From the NCBI RefSeq assembly GCF_003627075.1, contig NZ_CP032630.1, forward strand, positions 2,294,001-2,358,000: a stretch of 64,000 bases of DNA. The letters are read 5' to 3'. The translations under genes were made by a program, and so were the position numbers. How positions within the stretch are numbered: the first letter of the stretch is position 1; the number at the start of each line of letters is the position of its first letter. The notes below the pieces were generated by a model, which saw only the letters and a list, made by a program, of their open reading frames with translations, did not search any database and was not told the origin of the DNA. The DNA comes from Protaetiibacter intestinalis. GTDB lineage: Bacteria > Actinomycetota > Actinomycetes > Actinomycetales > Microbacteriaceae. Positions 1 through 8,081 of the stretch are shown piece by piece.

Positions 1-146
1 CCTTGGGCTGCCTCGCAACCGACAGTTTTTTCCTCTGCTCGACTGCAAGTTGGGGCCTGCACGCTCGCCGGCAAGATAGCGCTCACGGCCAATGCAGCCG
101 CGAGGAAGACGATCGCCGGGGTCAGCAAACCCCCGACCCTTCCCAT
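1..146 (-). CDS. Secreted hypothetical protein, N-terminal fragment
   Basis: An open frame starts at an ATG (146-144) and runs off the left edge, giving 48 codons without a stop. The predicted N-terminus has a hydrophobic stretch (LLTPAIVFLAAALAVSAIL) followed by an Ala-x-Ala-like region (PASVQA) and then two Cys residues, which reads as a signal peptide of an exported protein. It overlaps the 3' end of the lipoprotein gene by 25 bases on the same strand, so the two are probably translationally coupled. An internal TTG at 128 is another possible start. Function unknown; the remainder lies outside the window. Confidence 0.55.
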   Translation of the reverse strand, partial: MGRVGGLLTPAIVFLAAALAVSAILPASVQAPTCSRAEEKTVGCEAAQ

Positions 147-649
147 GGATCGTCGGTCTCCACGGTGAACCTTCTACCGTCGTAGGCGAGCGACGACTCG
201 AAAGTTGTCGTGGTCGGACGATCCGCTGACACTTGTGAAACCCCTTCTGCATCCACGACGTCAACGTCGCTCACGTCAGAGCACACATACAAGACGAGCA
301 TCGACTCTCCATCGAACTGCTGGAGTGTGAAGTTCCGAAGTATCGTGCTTCCAGTCGCACGCCACCCGAGATCACGGAATTGCTGGAAGCCCTCTTCTTG
401 AACTGCTAGGACCTCGGGAGAGACAAGGCCATCGAGTTGGCCAGAATCGACACCCCCACTCGCCAGAATGTCGTCGACCGCCGAGATGTACGCACGGTAC
501 GCCTCTTCCGCCGCCGCAAGCGCCTCCTCGTCGGAGGCGAACACGGGGTCCGCCGAGGTCGGCGGGGGAGTGACGGGTGGGTCGCTCGGCACGCAGCCGA
601 CGAGCGTGAGCAGCAGCACGGCGGGGAGTAGACGGGCCGTTCTGCGCAT
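122..649 (-). CDS. Putative lipoprotein, hypothetical
   Basis: This is a 175-residue protein with a lipoprotein signal peptide: basic MRRTAR, a hydrophobic core, and lipobox LVGC with Cys19 as the predicted lipidated residue. A Pro/Ser/Thr-rich tether (residues about 20-35) follows, then a mixed alpha/beta domain with no motif I recognise. It is expected on the outer face of the membrane. The ATG at 649 lies 6 bases after a TAGCGT -10 box, suggesting a leaderless mRNA. It is followed by the exported-protein fragment with a 25-base overlap. Confidence 0.75.
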   Translation of the reverse strand: MRRTARLLPAVLLLTLVGCVPSDPPVTPPPTSADPVFASDEEALAAAEEAYRAYISAVDDILASGGVDSGQLDGLVSPEVLAVQEEGFQQFRDLGWRATGSTILRNFTLQQFDGESMLVLYVCSDVSDVDVVDAEGVSQVSADRPTTTTFESSLAYDGRRFTVETDDPWEGSGVC

Positions 650-655
650 GCCGAC

Positions 656-661
656 ACGCTA
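656..661 (-). promoter_or_regulatory. -10 box of the lipoprotein gene, leaderless
   Basis: TAGCGT on the minus strand ends 6 bases before the ATG at 649. Transcription would start at or next to the start codon. No clear -35 box was seen. Confidence 0.45.
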
Positions 662-903
662 GGGCACGCGCGCGCCCGGCGGGAATCTCATCCACAGGTC
701 CTCGCATCCGCCGACCCGGGTCGGGGAGCGGGGCATCCCATCTCAAGGATGTGGAGCACCCGTGCCAAGGAGTCGGCCCGGCAGCTGCGGCTGATGAGGC
801 GCACGGGCCACACCACTCACACGACCTCCTTGATTCGGGAAGCACGACTCCGACGCGGGGGAGGGTGGGGAGGGGGAGCGCGGCCCGGGTCGGCCGTCGC
901 GGG

Positions 904-909
904 TACGCT
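904..909 (+). promoter_or_regulatory. -10 box of murI
   Basis: TACGCT lies 8 bases before the murI GTG, fitting a leaderless or nearly leaderless transcript. The 270-base gap before it otherwise shows only GC-rich sequence and no gene. Confidence 0.4.
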
Positions 910-917
910 GGGGCATC

Positions 918-1772
918 GTGACCGCAGCAGTGCCCACCGACGCACCCCTCGGGGTGTTCGACTCCGGGGTCGGCGGGCTCACGGTGGCGCGGGCGATCCT
1001 CGACCAGCTGCCCAACGAGGCGATCCTCTACGTCGGCGACACCGCCCACACCCCCTACGGCCCGAAGCCGATCGCCGAGGTGCGCGCCTACGCGCTCGCC
1101 GTCATGGACGACCTCGTCGCGGAGGGGGTGAAGGCGCTCGTCATCGCCTGCAACACCGCGTCTGCCGCCGTGCTGCGGGATGCGCGCGAGCGGTACACGG
1201 TCGGCGCCGGCATCCCGGTGGTGGAGGTCATCCAGCCGGCGGTGCGCGCCGCGGTGCGCGCCACCCGCAACGGGCGGGTCGGCGTGATCGGCACGGCGGG
1301 CACCATCCAATCCCGGGCGTACGACGACGCCTTCGCCGCCGCCGACGGACTGCAGCTGTTCAGCGAGGCCTGCCCCCGCTTCGTCGAGTTCGTGGAGGCG
1401 GGCGTCACGAGCGGGCCCGAGCTGTTCGAGGCCGCCCAGGGCTACCTGACCCCGCTCATCGAGGCGGATGTCGACACCCTCGTGCTCGGCTGCACCCACT
1501 ACCCGCTCATGTCGGCCGCCATCCAGTACGTGATGGGTCCCGGCGTGCGGCTCGTCTCGAGCGCCGAGGAGACCGCCGCCGACGTCTACCGCACGCTCGT
1601 CTCGCACGGTCTCGAGCGCACCGCGGGCACCCCGCCCGTGCACCGCTTCGAGTCGACGGGCGACGACGAACGCGCCTTCCGTGCCCTCGCCGCGCGCTTC
1701 CTCGGGCCCGAAGTGCGGCACGTCGAGAACTTCCCCACCGGCGCCATCACGGTGCCGGCCCCGCCCGCCTGA
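918..1772 (+). CDS. murI: Glutamate racemase
   Basis: This 284-residue cytoplasmic enzyme converts L-glutamate to D-glutamate for peptidoglycan. The family signature FDSGVGG is at residues 14-20, and both catalytic cysteines are present, in ACNTA (Cys78) and GCTHYP (Cys192). Length is normal for the family. The GTG at 918 is chosen because it follows a -10 box at leaderless distance; a second GTG at 930 is possible but would shorten the N-terminus. It is followed after 33 bases by rph and then, further on, rdgB; murI-rph-rdgB clusters are common in actinobacteria. Confidence 0.95.
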   Translation: MTAAVPTDAPLGVFDSGVGGLTVARAILDQLPNEAILYVGDTAHTPYGPKPIAEVRAYALAVMDDLVAEGVKALVIACNTASAAVLRDARERYTVGAGIPVVEVIQPAVRAAVRATRNGRVGVIGTAGTIQSRAYDDAFAAADGLQLFSEACPRFVEFVEAGVTSGPELFEAAQGYLTPLIEADVDTLVLGCTHYPLMSAAIQYVMGPGVRLVSSAEETAADVYRTLVSHGLERTAGTPPVHRFESTGDDERAFRALAARFLGPEVRHVENFPTGAITVPAPPA

Positions 1773-1805
1773 CCCCGCATCCGCATCCGCCCCGAAGGAG
1801 CCACC

Positions 1806-2537
<732 letters not shown>

Positions 2538-2562
2538 GCCGCGGGCGGCACCCGTGCCCGAG

Positions 2563-3165
2563 CTACTCCTCCTCGTCGAACCGGGGTCCGGCATCCCGCG
2601 CGACGCGTCCCGGATGCCGCAGCCGGGTGAGGAAGGCGCGCCCGAGCCGGGTGCGCGGCCGGTCCGCGTGGATGAACCCGGGCCAGCGGTTGGCCTGCTG
2701 CCAGGCGCCCGCCGCGAGCAGCAGGCACGTGGCGACACCCTGACGGCGCAGATCGGGCGCCACGTACAGGTCGACGACGAGGCCGTCCCGCAGCCAGCGC
2801 ACCGTGCCGAGCTCGTCGTCGCCCCGGATGCCGAGGGTCGCGAAGGCGAGGGGCGACACGATCGACCCCGACACGAACGGCCCGTCCGTGTAGGCCGACA
2901 GCGTGCAGGCCCGCGGGGCCGCGTGTGGCTCGTCGGCGGCCGTGAACCACAGGTGCGGGACGCCCGGTGCGCGCTCCTCCGGGATCGTCACGTGCAGCAG
3001 CGCGGCATCCGTCTCCGTCGACTTCCAGACGAGCGCCGCGTCGCCCGGCACCTCGTCGAGGTAGACGCCGTCGGGGTGCTCGGCGTCCTCCCACGCCTCG
3101 GCGAGACGCAGCCCGCTCGCCGTCTGCCCGGTCTCCCGGTACCAGATGTGCATGTCCATCGACAT
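2563..3165 (-). CDS. GNAT-family acetyltransferase
   Basis: This protein of 200 residues carries a C-terminal GNAT core: a beta strand (VVDLYVAP) followed by the acetyl-CoA pyrophosphate loop RRQGVA at about residues 155-160. The N-terminal part is less conserved and probably sets the acceptor substrate, which cannot be told from sequence. The ATG at 3165 follows a GGGCGGGAG ribosome site; two more ATGs at codons 3 and 5 are alternatives. It is convergent with rph and divergent from rdgB. Confidence 0.75.
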   Translation of the reverse strand: MSMDMHIWYRETGQTASGLRLAEAWEDAEHPDGVYLDEVPGDAALVWKSTETDAALLHVTIPEERAPGVPHLWFTAADEPHAAPRACTLSAYTDGPFVSGSIVSPLAFATLGIRGDDELGTVRWLRDGLVVDLYVAPDLRRQGVATCLLLAAGAWQQANRWPGFIHADRPRTRLGRAFLTRLRHPGRVARDAGPRFDEEE

Positions 3166-3291
3166 GGCGACTCCCGCCCATGCGCGACGGTGTCGGGTGC
3201 GCCATCGTTGCCCGGCGTCGCCGGATGCGGTGCCGTCGTGCCGGATGCTACGCCCGTCCCGGCGGCGTCCTCTGCCCCCCGAACGGGGCCA

Positions 3292-3297
3292 TAGGCT
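3292..3297 (+). promoter_or_regulatory. -10 box of rdgB, leaderless
   Basis: TAGGCT is followed by 6 bases and then the rdgB ATG, so the predicted transcription start coincides with the start codon. The gene therefore has its own promoter and is not simply read through from rph. Confidence 0.5.
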
Positions 3298-3303
3298 CGG
3301 GGT

Positions 3304-3882
3304 ATGACGACCTTCGTGCTGGCCACCCACAACGCCCACAAGGTGGAGGAGTTGCGCCGCATCCTGGGGGAGCGGCTGGGGCCCCACGAGCTCGTCGGCT
3401 ACGACGGGCCGGAGCCCGTGGAGGATGGCGACACCTTCGAGGCGAACGCCCTCATCAAGGCGCGCGCGGCCAACGCGCACACGGGGCTCCCGGCGATCGC
3501 GGACGACTCGGGGATCGCGGTGGTCGCGCTCGGCGGCGCCCCCGGCATCCATTCGGCGCGCTACGCGGGCACGCGCGACGATGTCGACAACTACACCCGG
3601 CTGCTCGCCGAGCTCGACGGGGTCGCGGATCGCGCGGCCGAGTTCGTGTGCGCGGCGGCGCTCGTCGACGGCGACACCGAGCTCGCCGTGCGGGGCGTGT
3701 GGCCGGGCGAGGTGCTGACGGCGCCCTCGGGGGCGCACGGCTTCGGCTACGACCCGGTGTTCCGCCCCGAGGGCCTCGAGGTCAGCTCGGCCGAGCTCAC
3801 CCCCGACGAGAAGAACGCCGTGAGCCACCGCGCCCGCGCCTTCGGCGCCCTCGTCGAGCGTCTGCGGGAGCTCTACGGCTGA
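3304..3882 (+). CDS. rdgB: XTP/dITP diphosphatase (non-canonical purine NTP pyrophosphatase)
   Basis: This 192-residue RdgB/HAM1 enzyme hydrolyses dITP, XTP and related damaged nucleotides to monophosphates, keeping them out of DNA and RNA. The substrate-binding THNAHK motif is at residues 8-13, the metal-site DDSG near residues 68-71, and FGYDP at 147-151. Length is normal. The start is fixed by the leaderless -10 box. The next gene, a CDF transporter, begins 81 bases later with its own promoter. Confidence 0.95.
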   Translation: MTTFVLATHNAHKVEELRRILGERLGPHELVGYDGPEPVEDGDTFEANALIKARAANAHTGLPAIADDSGIAVVALGGAPGIHSARYAGTRDDVDNYTRLLAELDGVADRAAEFVCAAALVDGDTELAVRGVWPGEVLTAPSGAHGFGYDPVFRPEGLEVSSAELTPDEKNAVSHRARAFGALVERLRELYG

Positions 3883-3951
3883 GCGCTGAGAACGGTTGTG
3901 AGCAGCGTTCCCGAGAAGGCCGGGGGCGGCCTCGCCCGGCGCGCGCGGCCC

Positions 3952-3957
3952 TAGCCT
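3952..3957 (+). promoter_or_regulatory. -10 box of the CDF transporter, leaderless
   Basis: TAGCCT lies exactly 6 bases before the GTG at 3964, so no Shine-Dalgarno leader is expected. Confidence 0.45.
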
Positions 3958-3963
3958 GGTGGG

Positions 3964-4872
3964 GTGGGGCACGATCACGCGCAGCATGCGACCGGCAACC
4001 GGGCGCGACTCGCGATCGCGCTCGCCATCACGCTCACGGTGCTCGTCGTCGAGCTCGTGGGTGCCGCGGTGTCGGGCTCCCTCGCGCTGCTCGGGGACGC
4101 GGGCCACATGTCGTCGGACGCGATCGGCCTCGCGGTGGCGCTCGCGGCATCCCTCGTCGCCGCCCGGCCGGCGACCGACCGCCACACCTTCGGCTTCCAG
4201 CGGATGGAGGTGCTCGCGGCGCTCGTGAACGGCCTGATCCTCGTCGTGGTGGCCGCGGTCGTCGCGGTCGAGGCGATCGGGCGGCTCACGACACGTGCGG
4301 CCCACGTCGACGCGGGGCCCATGCTCGTGATCGCCGCCGTCGGCCTCGCCGCGAACGTCGTCGCCTTCCTCGTGCTGCGCGGCGGCGACCGCCACGCGCT
4401 CAACCTGCGCGGCGCCCTGCTCGAGGTGTTCGGCGACATGCTCGGCTCGATCGCCGCGATCGTCGCCGCGGTCGTGATCCTCGCGACCGGCTTCGTGCCG
4501 GCGGATGCGATCGCCTCGCTCGTGATCGCCGCGCTCATCGTGCCGCGCGCGGTGCTGTTGCTGCGCGACGTCGTGCGGGTGCTCACCGAGTCGGCGCCCC
4601 GCGACCGCGACGTCGCGCAGATCCGCGACCACATCCGCGAGGCGCCCGGGGTGGTGGCCGTGCACGACGTGCACATCTGGAACATCACCTCCGGCGCCCC
4701 GGTGTTCACGGCGCACGTCGTGGTCGAGCCGGAGGTGTTCTCGCGCGGCGAGACCCACGCGCTGCTGGACGCGCTCGGCGGCTGCCTCGCCCAGCATTTC
4801 GACGTGGCGCATTCGACCTTCCAGCTCGAACCGGCCGGGCACACCGAGCACGAGGAGCACGCCCATCGCTAG
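3964..4872 (+). CDS. Cation diffusion facilitator (divalent metal efflux)
   Basis: This 302-residue membrane protein has six predicted transmembrane helices and a cytoplasmic C-terminal CDF domain; His-rich segments lie at both ends (GHDHAQH, HTEHEEHAH). The helix-2 metal motif is intact (His48, Asp52 in DAGHMSSD). In helix 5 the usual His-x3-Asp reads Glu154-x3-Asp158. In this family the helix-5 residue influences metal choice, so a metal other than zinc is possible. It is followed by a MntR-like repressor and an NRAMP importer, which suggests manganese or iron balance. The start is a GTG after a leaderless -10 box. Confidence 0.88.
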   Translation: MGHDHAQHATGNRARLAIALAITLTVLVVELVGAAVSGSLALLGDAGHMSSDAIGLAVALAASLVAARPATDRHTFGFQRMEVLAALVNGLILVVVAAVVAVEAIGRLTTRAAHVDAGPMLVIAAVGLAANVVAFLVLRGGDRHALNLRGALLEVFGDMLGSIAAIVAAVVILATGFVPADAIASLVIAALIVPRAVLLLRDVVRVLTESAPRDRDVAQIRDHIREAPGVVAVHDVHIWNITSGAPVFTAHVVVEPEVFSRGETHALLDALGGCLAQHFDVAHSTFQLEPAGHTEHEEHAHR

Positions 4873-4885
4873 GCCCGCATCCTCG

Positions 4886-5479
4886 GTGATCGAGGACTAC
4901 CTGAAGACCATCTACGGTCACACCGAGTGGCAGGACGCGCCCATCACGGGCTCGCAGCTGGCCGCGCGGCTCGGCCTCGTGCCGTCGAGCGTGACCGAGA
5001 TGGTGAAGAAGCTCGTGGCGCTCGGGCTCGTGCGGCACGCCCCGTACGGGGCGATCACGCTCACGGATGCCGGTCGAGCCGAGGCGCTGCGGATGGTGCG
5101 CCGGCACCGGCTCGTCGAGACCTGGCTCGTGGAGGGCTTCGGCTACCGCTGGGACGAGGTGCACGACGAGGCCGAGGTGCTCGAGCACGCCCTGAGTGAC
5201 CGGCTGCTGGACGCGATCGACGCCCAGCTCGGGCACCCCGTCCGCGACCCGCACGGGGATCCGATCCCCGACGGCGAGGGGCGGGTGGCGCGCCCGGATG
5301 CCGTGCTCGCCTCGCGCCTGGAGCCGGGCGTCGCCGGGCGGGTGGCCCGCATCAACGACCGCGACCCCGAGGTGCTGCGGCGCATCGAGGCCGCGGGCAT
5401 CGGCCTCGACACGGTCGTGACGGTGGGGGAGCTGCCCGACGGCGCGGCCGAGTCGGTGTGGGTGGTCGTGCTCCGCTAG
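4886..5479 (+). CDS. mntR: DtxR/MntR-family metal-dependent repressor
   Basis: This 197-residue regulator has an N-terminal winged helix (residues about 1-60, recognition segment SSVTEMVKKL), a DtxR dimerisation/metal domain (DEAEVLEHALSD, then PVRDPHGDPIP) and a C-terminal beta-rich region like an FeoA/SH3 domain. The location between a CDF exporter and an NRAMP importer argues for manganese sensing, but iron cannot be excluded. The GTG at 4886 lies 13 bases after the CDF stop. The frame stays open upstream without a standard start, so the native N-terminus could be a few residues longer. Confidence 0.88.
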   Translation: MIEDYLKTIYGHTEWQDAPITGSQLAARLGLVPSSVTEMVKKLVALGLVRHAPYGAITLTDAGRAEALRMVRRHRLVETWLVEGFGYRWDEVHDEAEVLEHALSDRLLDAIDAQLGHPVRDPHGDPIPDGEGRVARPDAVLASRLEPGVAGRVARINDRDPEVLRRIEAAGIGLDTVVTVGELPDGAAESVWVVVLR

Positions 5480-5482
5480 ATT
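5477..5482 (+). promoter_or_regulatory. -10 box of mntH, leaderless
   Basis: TAGATT overlaps the end of mntR and lies 7 bases before the mntH ATG. Its last two bases are inside the palindromic operator, so repressor binding would block polymerase directly. Confidence 0.5.
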
Positions 5483-5500
5483 TTTCGGTATGCCGAAAAA
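5481..5500 (+). promoter_or_regulatory. Palindromic operator over the mntH start codon
   Basis: TTTTTCGG and CCGAAAAA are perfect 8-base arms around TATG, whose ATG is the mntH start. The site is AT-rich in a very GC-rich context and sits between the repressor gene and its expected target. MntR control is an inference from position and symmetry. Confidence 0.7.
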
Positions 5501-6710
5501 CCGCGTCGGGCTGTGGGGCGCCCTCGGCCCCGCGATGGTCGCCGGGGTCGCCTACCTCGACCCCGGCAATGTCGCGAGCAACGCGAGCGCGGGGGCCGCC
5601 TACGGCTACCTGCTCGTGTGGGTCGTGGTGCTCGCGAACGCGATGGCGTGGCTCATCCAGTACCTCTCGGCGAAGCTCGGCATCGCCACCGGCGAGAGTC
5701 TGCCCGCGCTGCTCGGCATCCGGTTCCGGCACCGCGGCGCGCGGTACGCCTACTGGGTGCAGGCCGAGCTCGTCGCGATGGCGACCGACATCGCGGAGGT
5801 GATCGGCGGCGCGATCGCCCTCAACCTGCTGTTCGGGCTGCCGCTGCCGCTCGGCGGGGTCATCACGGGGGCGGTGTCGATCGCGCTGCTCACGCTGCAC
5901 AGCCGTCGCGGTCCGCGCCTCTTCGAGAGGGTCGTGATCGGCCTCGTCGCGATCATCGCGATCGGCTTCTGCGCGGGCCTCGTCGTGGCCCCCGTCGACC
6001 CGGCGGCCGCGCTCGGCGGGCTCGTCCCGCGGTTCGCGGATGCCGGCTCGGTGCTGCTCGCCGCGTCGATCCTCGGCGCCACAGTCATGCCGCACGCCAT
6101 CTACGCCCACTCGGCCCTCACCCGCGACCGCTTCGGGCGCGTGCCGGAGGGCCCCGAGCGGCGCCGCATCCTGCGCGCCACGCGGGTGGACGTGACGATC
6201 GCGCTCGCGGTCGCCGGCACCGTCAACCTTGTGATCCTGCTGCTCGCCGCCTCCACCCTCGCCGGGGTGGAAGGCACCGACACCCTCGAGGGGGCGCACG
6301 CGGCGATCGGCGCGGCACTCGGGCCCGTCATCGCGACGCTCTTCGCGGTCGGGCTGCTCGCATCCGGACTCGCCTCGACCTCGGTCGGCGCCTACGCGGG
6401 CGCCGAGATCATGCAGGGGCTGCTGCGCGCCCGCATCCCGTTGCTCGTGCGGCGTCTCGTGACCCTCGCGCCGGCCCTCGTGCTGCTGTTCCTGGGGTTC
6501 GAACCGACGCTCGCGCTCGTGCTCAGCCAGGTGGTGCTGTCGTTCGGCATCCCGTTCGCGCTCGTGCCGCTCGTGCGGCTGACGACGCGGCGCGAGCTCA
6601 TGGGGGATGCCGCGAACCGGCCGTGGACGACGGCGCTCGCCGCGCTCGCGGCCGTGCTGCTCATCGCCCTCAACGCGACGCTGCTCGTGCTGCTCGCGAC
6701 CGGCGGCTAG
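5490..6710 (+). CDS. mntH: NRAMP-family divalent metal (Mn/Fe) importer
   Basis: This 406-residue integral membrane protein imports Mn(II) or Fe(II) with protons. The metal-coordinating helix-1 motif DPGN is at residues 24-27 and the helix-6 motif MPH at 200-202; about 11 transmembrane segments are predicted, normal for the family. It begins 11 bases after mntR, and the ATG is inside the operator palindrome, so codons 1-4 (MPKN) are also regulatory DNA. Expected to be repressed when metal is plentiful. Confidence 0.92.
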   Translation: MPKNRVGLWGALGPAMVAGVAYLDPGNVASNASAGAAYGYLLVWVVVLANAMAWLIQYLSAKLGIATGESLPALLGIRFRHRGARYAYWVQAELVAMATDIAEVIGGAIALNLLFGLPLPLGGVITGAVSIALLTLHSRRGPRLFERVVIGLVAIIAIGFCAGLVVAPVDPAAALGGLVPRFADAGSVLLAASILGATVMPHAIYAHSALTRDRFGRVPEGPERRRILRATRVDVTIALAVAGTVNLVILLLAASTLAGVEGTDTLEGAHAAIGAALGPVIATLFAVGLLASGLASTSVGAYAGAEIMQGLLRARIPLLVRRLVTLAPALVLLFLGFEPTLALVLSQVVLSFGIPFALVPLVRLTTRRELMGDAANRPWTTALAALAAVLLIALNATLLVLLATGG

Positions 6711-6727
6711 CGCCTGTGCGGCCGTCG

Positions 6728-6757
6728 CCGCAACGCCGGATTCCGCAACGCCGGATT
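6728..6757 (+). repeat. Two tandem 15-bp units
   Basis: CCGCAACGCCGGATT occurs twice head to tail (6728-6742, 6743-6757). The next hairpin element begins with the same CCGCAAC, so the tandem copies may have arisen by slippage or partial duplication of the element end. Confidence 0.7.
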
Positions 6758-6827
6758 CCGCAACTCAGGAGATCCGCGCCGACCTGCGGGCGGCATCCGC
6801 TTTTCGCCGATATCTCCTGAGTTGCGG
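6758..6827 (+). repeat. Intergenic hairpin, CAACTCAGGAG family (copy 1)
   Basis: A 70-base element with perfect 16-base inverted ends (CCGCAACTCAGGAGAT and its complement). One arm continues into GATCCGCGCC, giving the element polarity. It lies 47 bases after mntH. Other copies are at 6841, 26644 and 50271. Confidence 0.85.
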
Positions 6828-6840
6828 TCACGCGTAGTTT

Positions 6841-6909
6841 CGCAACTCAGGAGAGACGAGGGGTACGGGCCCTATCGGCCGCTCACCGGCGCGGATCTCC
6901 TGAGTTGCG
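6841..6909 (-). repeat. Intergenic hairpin, CAACTCAGGAG family (copy 2, opposite orientation)
   Basis: A 69-base element with 14-base inverted ends. Read on the minus strand it shares the first 23 bases of copy 1, including the GATCCGCGCCG extension, so the pair is inverted relative to each other, as in paired REP (BIME) arrays. The middle differs from copy 1. It lies just downstream of the convergent DedA gene. Confidence 0.85.
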
Positions 6910-6942
6910 GATGCGCGACAGCCCGGACGGCCGCGACGCGGC

Positions 6943-7713
6943 TCAGTCGTCGAGCAGCTTGGGGTCGAGGGCGGCTTCCTCGTCGGTGAGCGGCGTGACG
7001 CCCGCCTTGCGGGCGCGGCGGGCCTTCACGACACCCTGCACGTAGTGGAACACGGTCGGGATGATCGCGAGGCAGATCGCGGCGAGCAGGATGACGTCGA
7101 TGTATTCGGTGACGAAGTCGGCGAGCGGCGGGATGTAGCCGAGCAGGAAGCCCGCGAAGGTGAGCCCGGCGCCCCAGACGAACGCGCCGACCGCGTTGTA
7201 GAGCGAGTAGCGGCGATAGTCCATGTGGGCGACGCCCGCCGCGACGGGGGCGAAGGTGCGCACGATGGGCACGAATCGGGCGATGACGATCGCGATCGGG
7301 CCCCAGCGCTCGAAGAACTTGTTGGTGCGGATGACGTTCTCCTTCGAGAACAGCCCGCTCTCCTTCTGCTCGAAGATGCGCGGTCCCGCCTTGTGGCCGA
7401 TGAGGTAGCCGACCTCGCCGCCGAGGAACGCGGCCACCGCGATCGCGAGGCACACCCACCAGATCGGGATCTGGATGCCGGTGCCCGACTCGGTCATGGT
7501 GCCGGTGAAGCTCAACAGGCCCGTGATGATGAGCAGGGTGTCGCCCGGCAGGATGAAGCCGACGAGCAGGCCCGTCTCGGCGAAGACGATGAGGCACACC
7601 ACGAGCAGTGCCCACGGGCCGGCGTTGACGATGATCTCGTGCGGGTCGAGCCAGGGGATGAGTCCCATCGGCGCGGCGGCGATGAACGCGAGGGCGGCGG
7701 TGGTGAACGGCAC
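6943..7713 (-). CDS. DedA-family membrane protein
   Basis: This 256-residue DedA/VTT-domain protein has several hydrophobic helices, the conserved ETGLLVGFILPGDTLL re-entrant segment near residues 46-61, and the later G-x3-Y-x2-G and F-x-R-F-x-P-x3-F-type region (ARFVPIVRTFAPVAAG). DedA proteins act in the membrane, some as undecaprenyl-phosphate or lipid flippases; the substrate here is unknown. The GTG start follows an AGGAGAA ribosome site. It stands alone, with palindromic repeats downstream. Confidence 0.85.
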   Translation of the reverse strand: MPFTTAALAFIAAAPMGLIPWLDPHEIIVNAGPWALLVVCLIVFAETGLLVGFILPGDTLLIITGLLSFTGTMTESGTGIQIPIWWVCLAIAVAAFLGGEVGYLIGHKAGPRIFEQKESGLFSKENVIRTNKFFERWGPIAIVIARFVPIVRTFAPVAAGVAHMDYRRYSLYNAVGAFVWGAGLTFAGFLLGYIPPLADFVTEYIDVILLAAICLAIIPTVFHYVQGVVKARRARKAGVTPLTDEEAALDPKLLDD

Positions 7714-7894
7714 GAGAGGGTTCTCCTGAACGTCGGTCGCGGGGCGATCGGCGGGTGGCGGGTGCGTTCAGCGTAGCCGCTCACGGCATCCGCAACCTGG
7801 GGGTTCACCCCCGGGTTGGTGCGAGCCGACGTCGCTGAGTGGTCGGTTTCCAGCCCTAAACCGCCCGGATGAGGCGAATCACCGACCGGTCAGC

Positions 7895-7914
7895 GGGGGG
7901 GGGGGGGGGGGGGG
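7895..7914 (+). repeat. Run of 20 G residues
   Basis: Twenty consecutive G lie three bases beyond the tRNA-Leu 3' end (poly-C on the tRNA strand). The 368 bases between dedA and tadA hold this run and the tRNA; I see no other gene there. The run could be a true slippage-prone tract or a sequencing or assembly artefact. Confidence 0.9.
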
Positions 7915-7916
7915 CG

Positions 7917-7997
7917 TGCGGGAGGCGGGGCTCGAACCCGCATGCCGTGAGGCACAGGAACCTAAATCCTGCGTGTCTACCGTTCCACCACTCCCGC
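7917..7997 (-). tRNA. tRNA-Leu (anticodon UAG)
   Basis: Read on the minus strand, GCGGGAG pairs with CTCCCGC to form the acceptor stem, the anticodon stem CAGGA/TCCTG encloses loop TTTAGGT with anticodon TAG, a long variable arm (class II) follows, and GTTCGAG marks the T loop. The gene is 81 bases, CCA is not encoded, and the discriminator is A. It decodes CUA and related leucine codons. Confidence 0.95.
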
Positions 7998-8006
7998 AGG
8001 AGCTTC

Positions 8007-8012
8007 AGTCTA
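8007..8012 (-). promoter_or_regulatory. -10 box of tRNA-Leu
   Basis: TAGACT on the minus strand lies 9 bases before the mature tRNA 5' end, leaving only a very short 5' precursor to be removed. Confidence 0.45.
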
Positions 8013-8081
8013 GGAGGCGCCGCATCCGCCGGTTGTGGACAACTTCCGCGGCCTCCCGCCGCGGCCGGGCATCATGACCGG

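Noticed and set aside
650-917. A gene in the 268-base gap before murI
   Set aside because: Frames present have no start with ribosome site or -10 box and no recognisable protein pattern.
6728-6909. CRISPR array
   Set aside because: The repeats are palindromic, unequal in orientation and without regular spacers.
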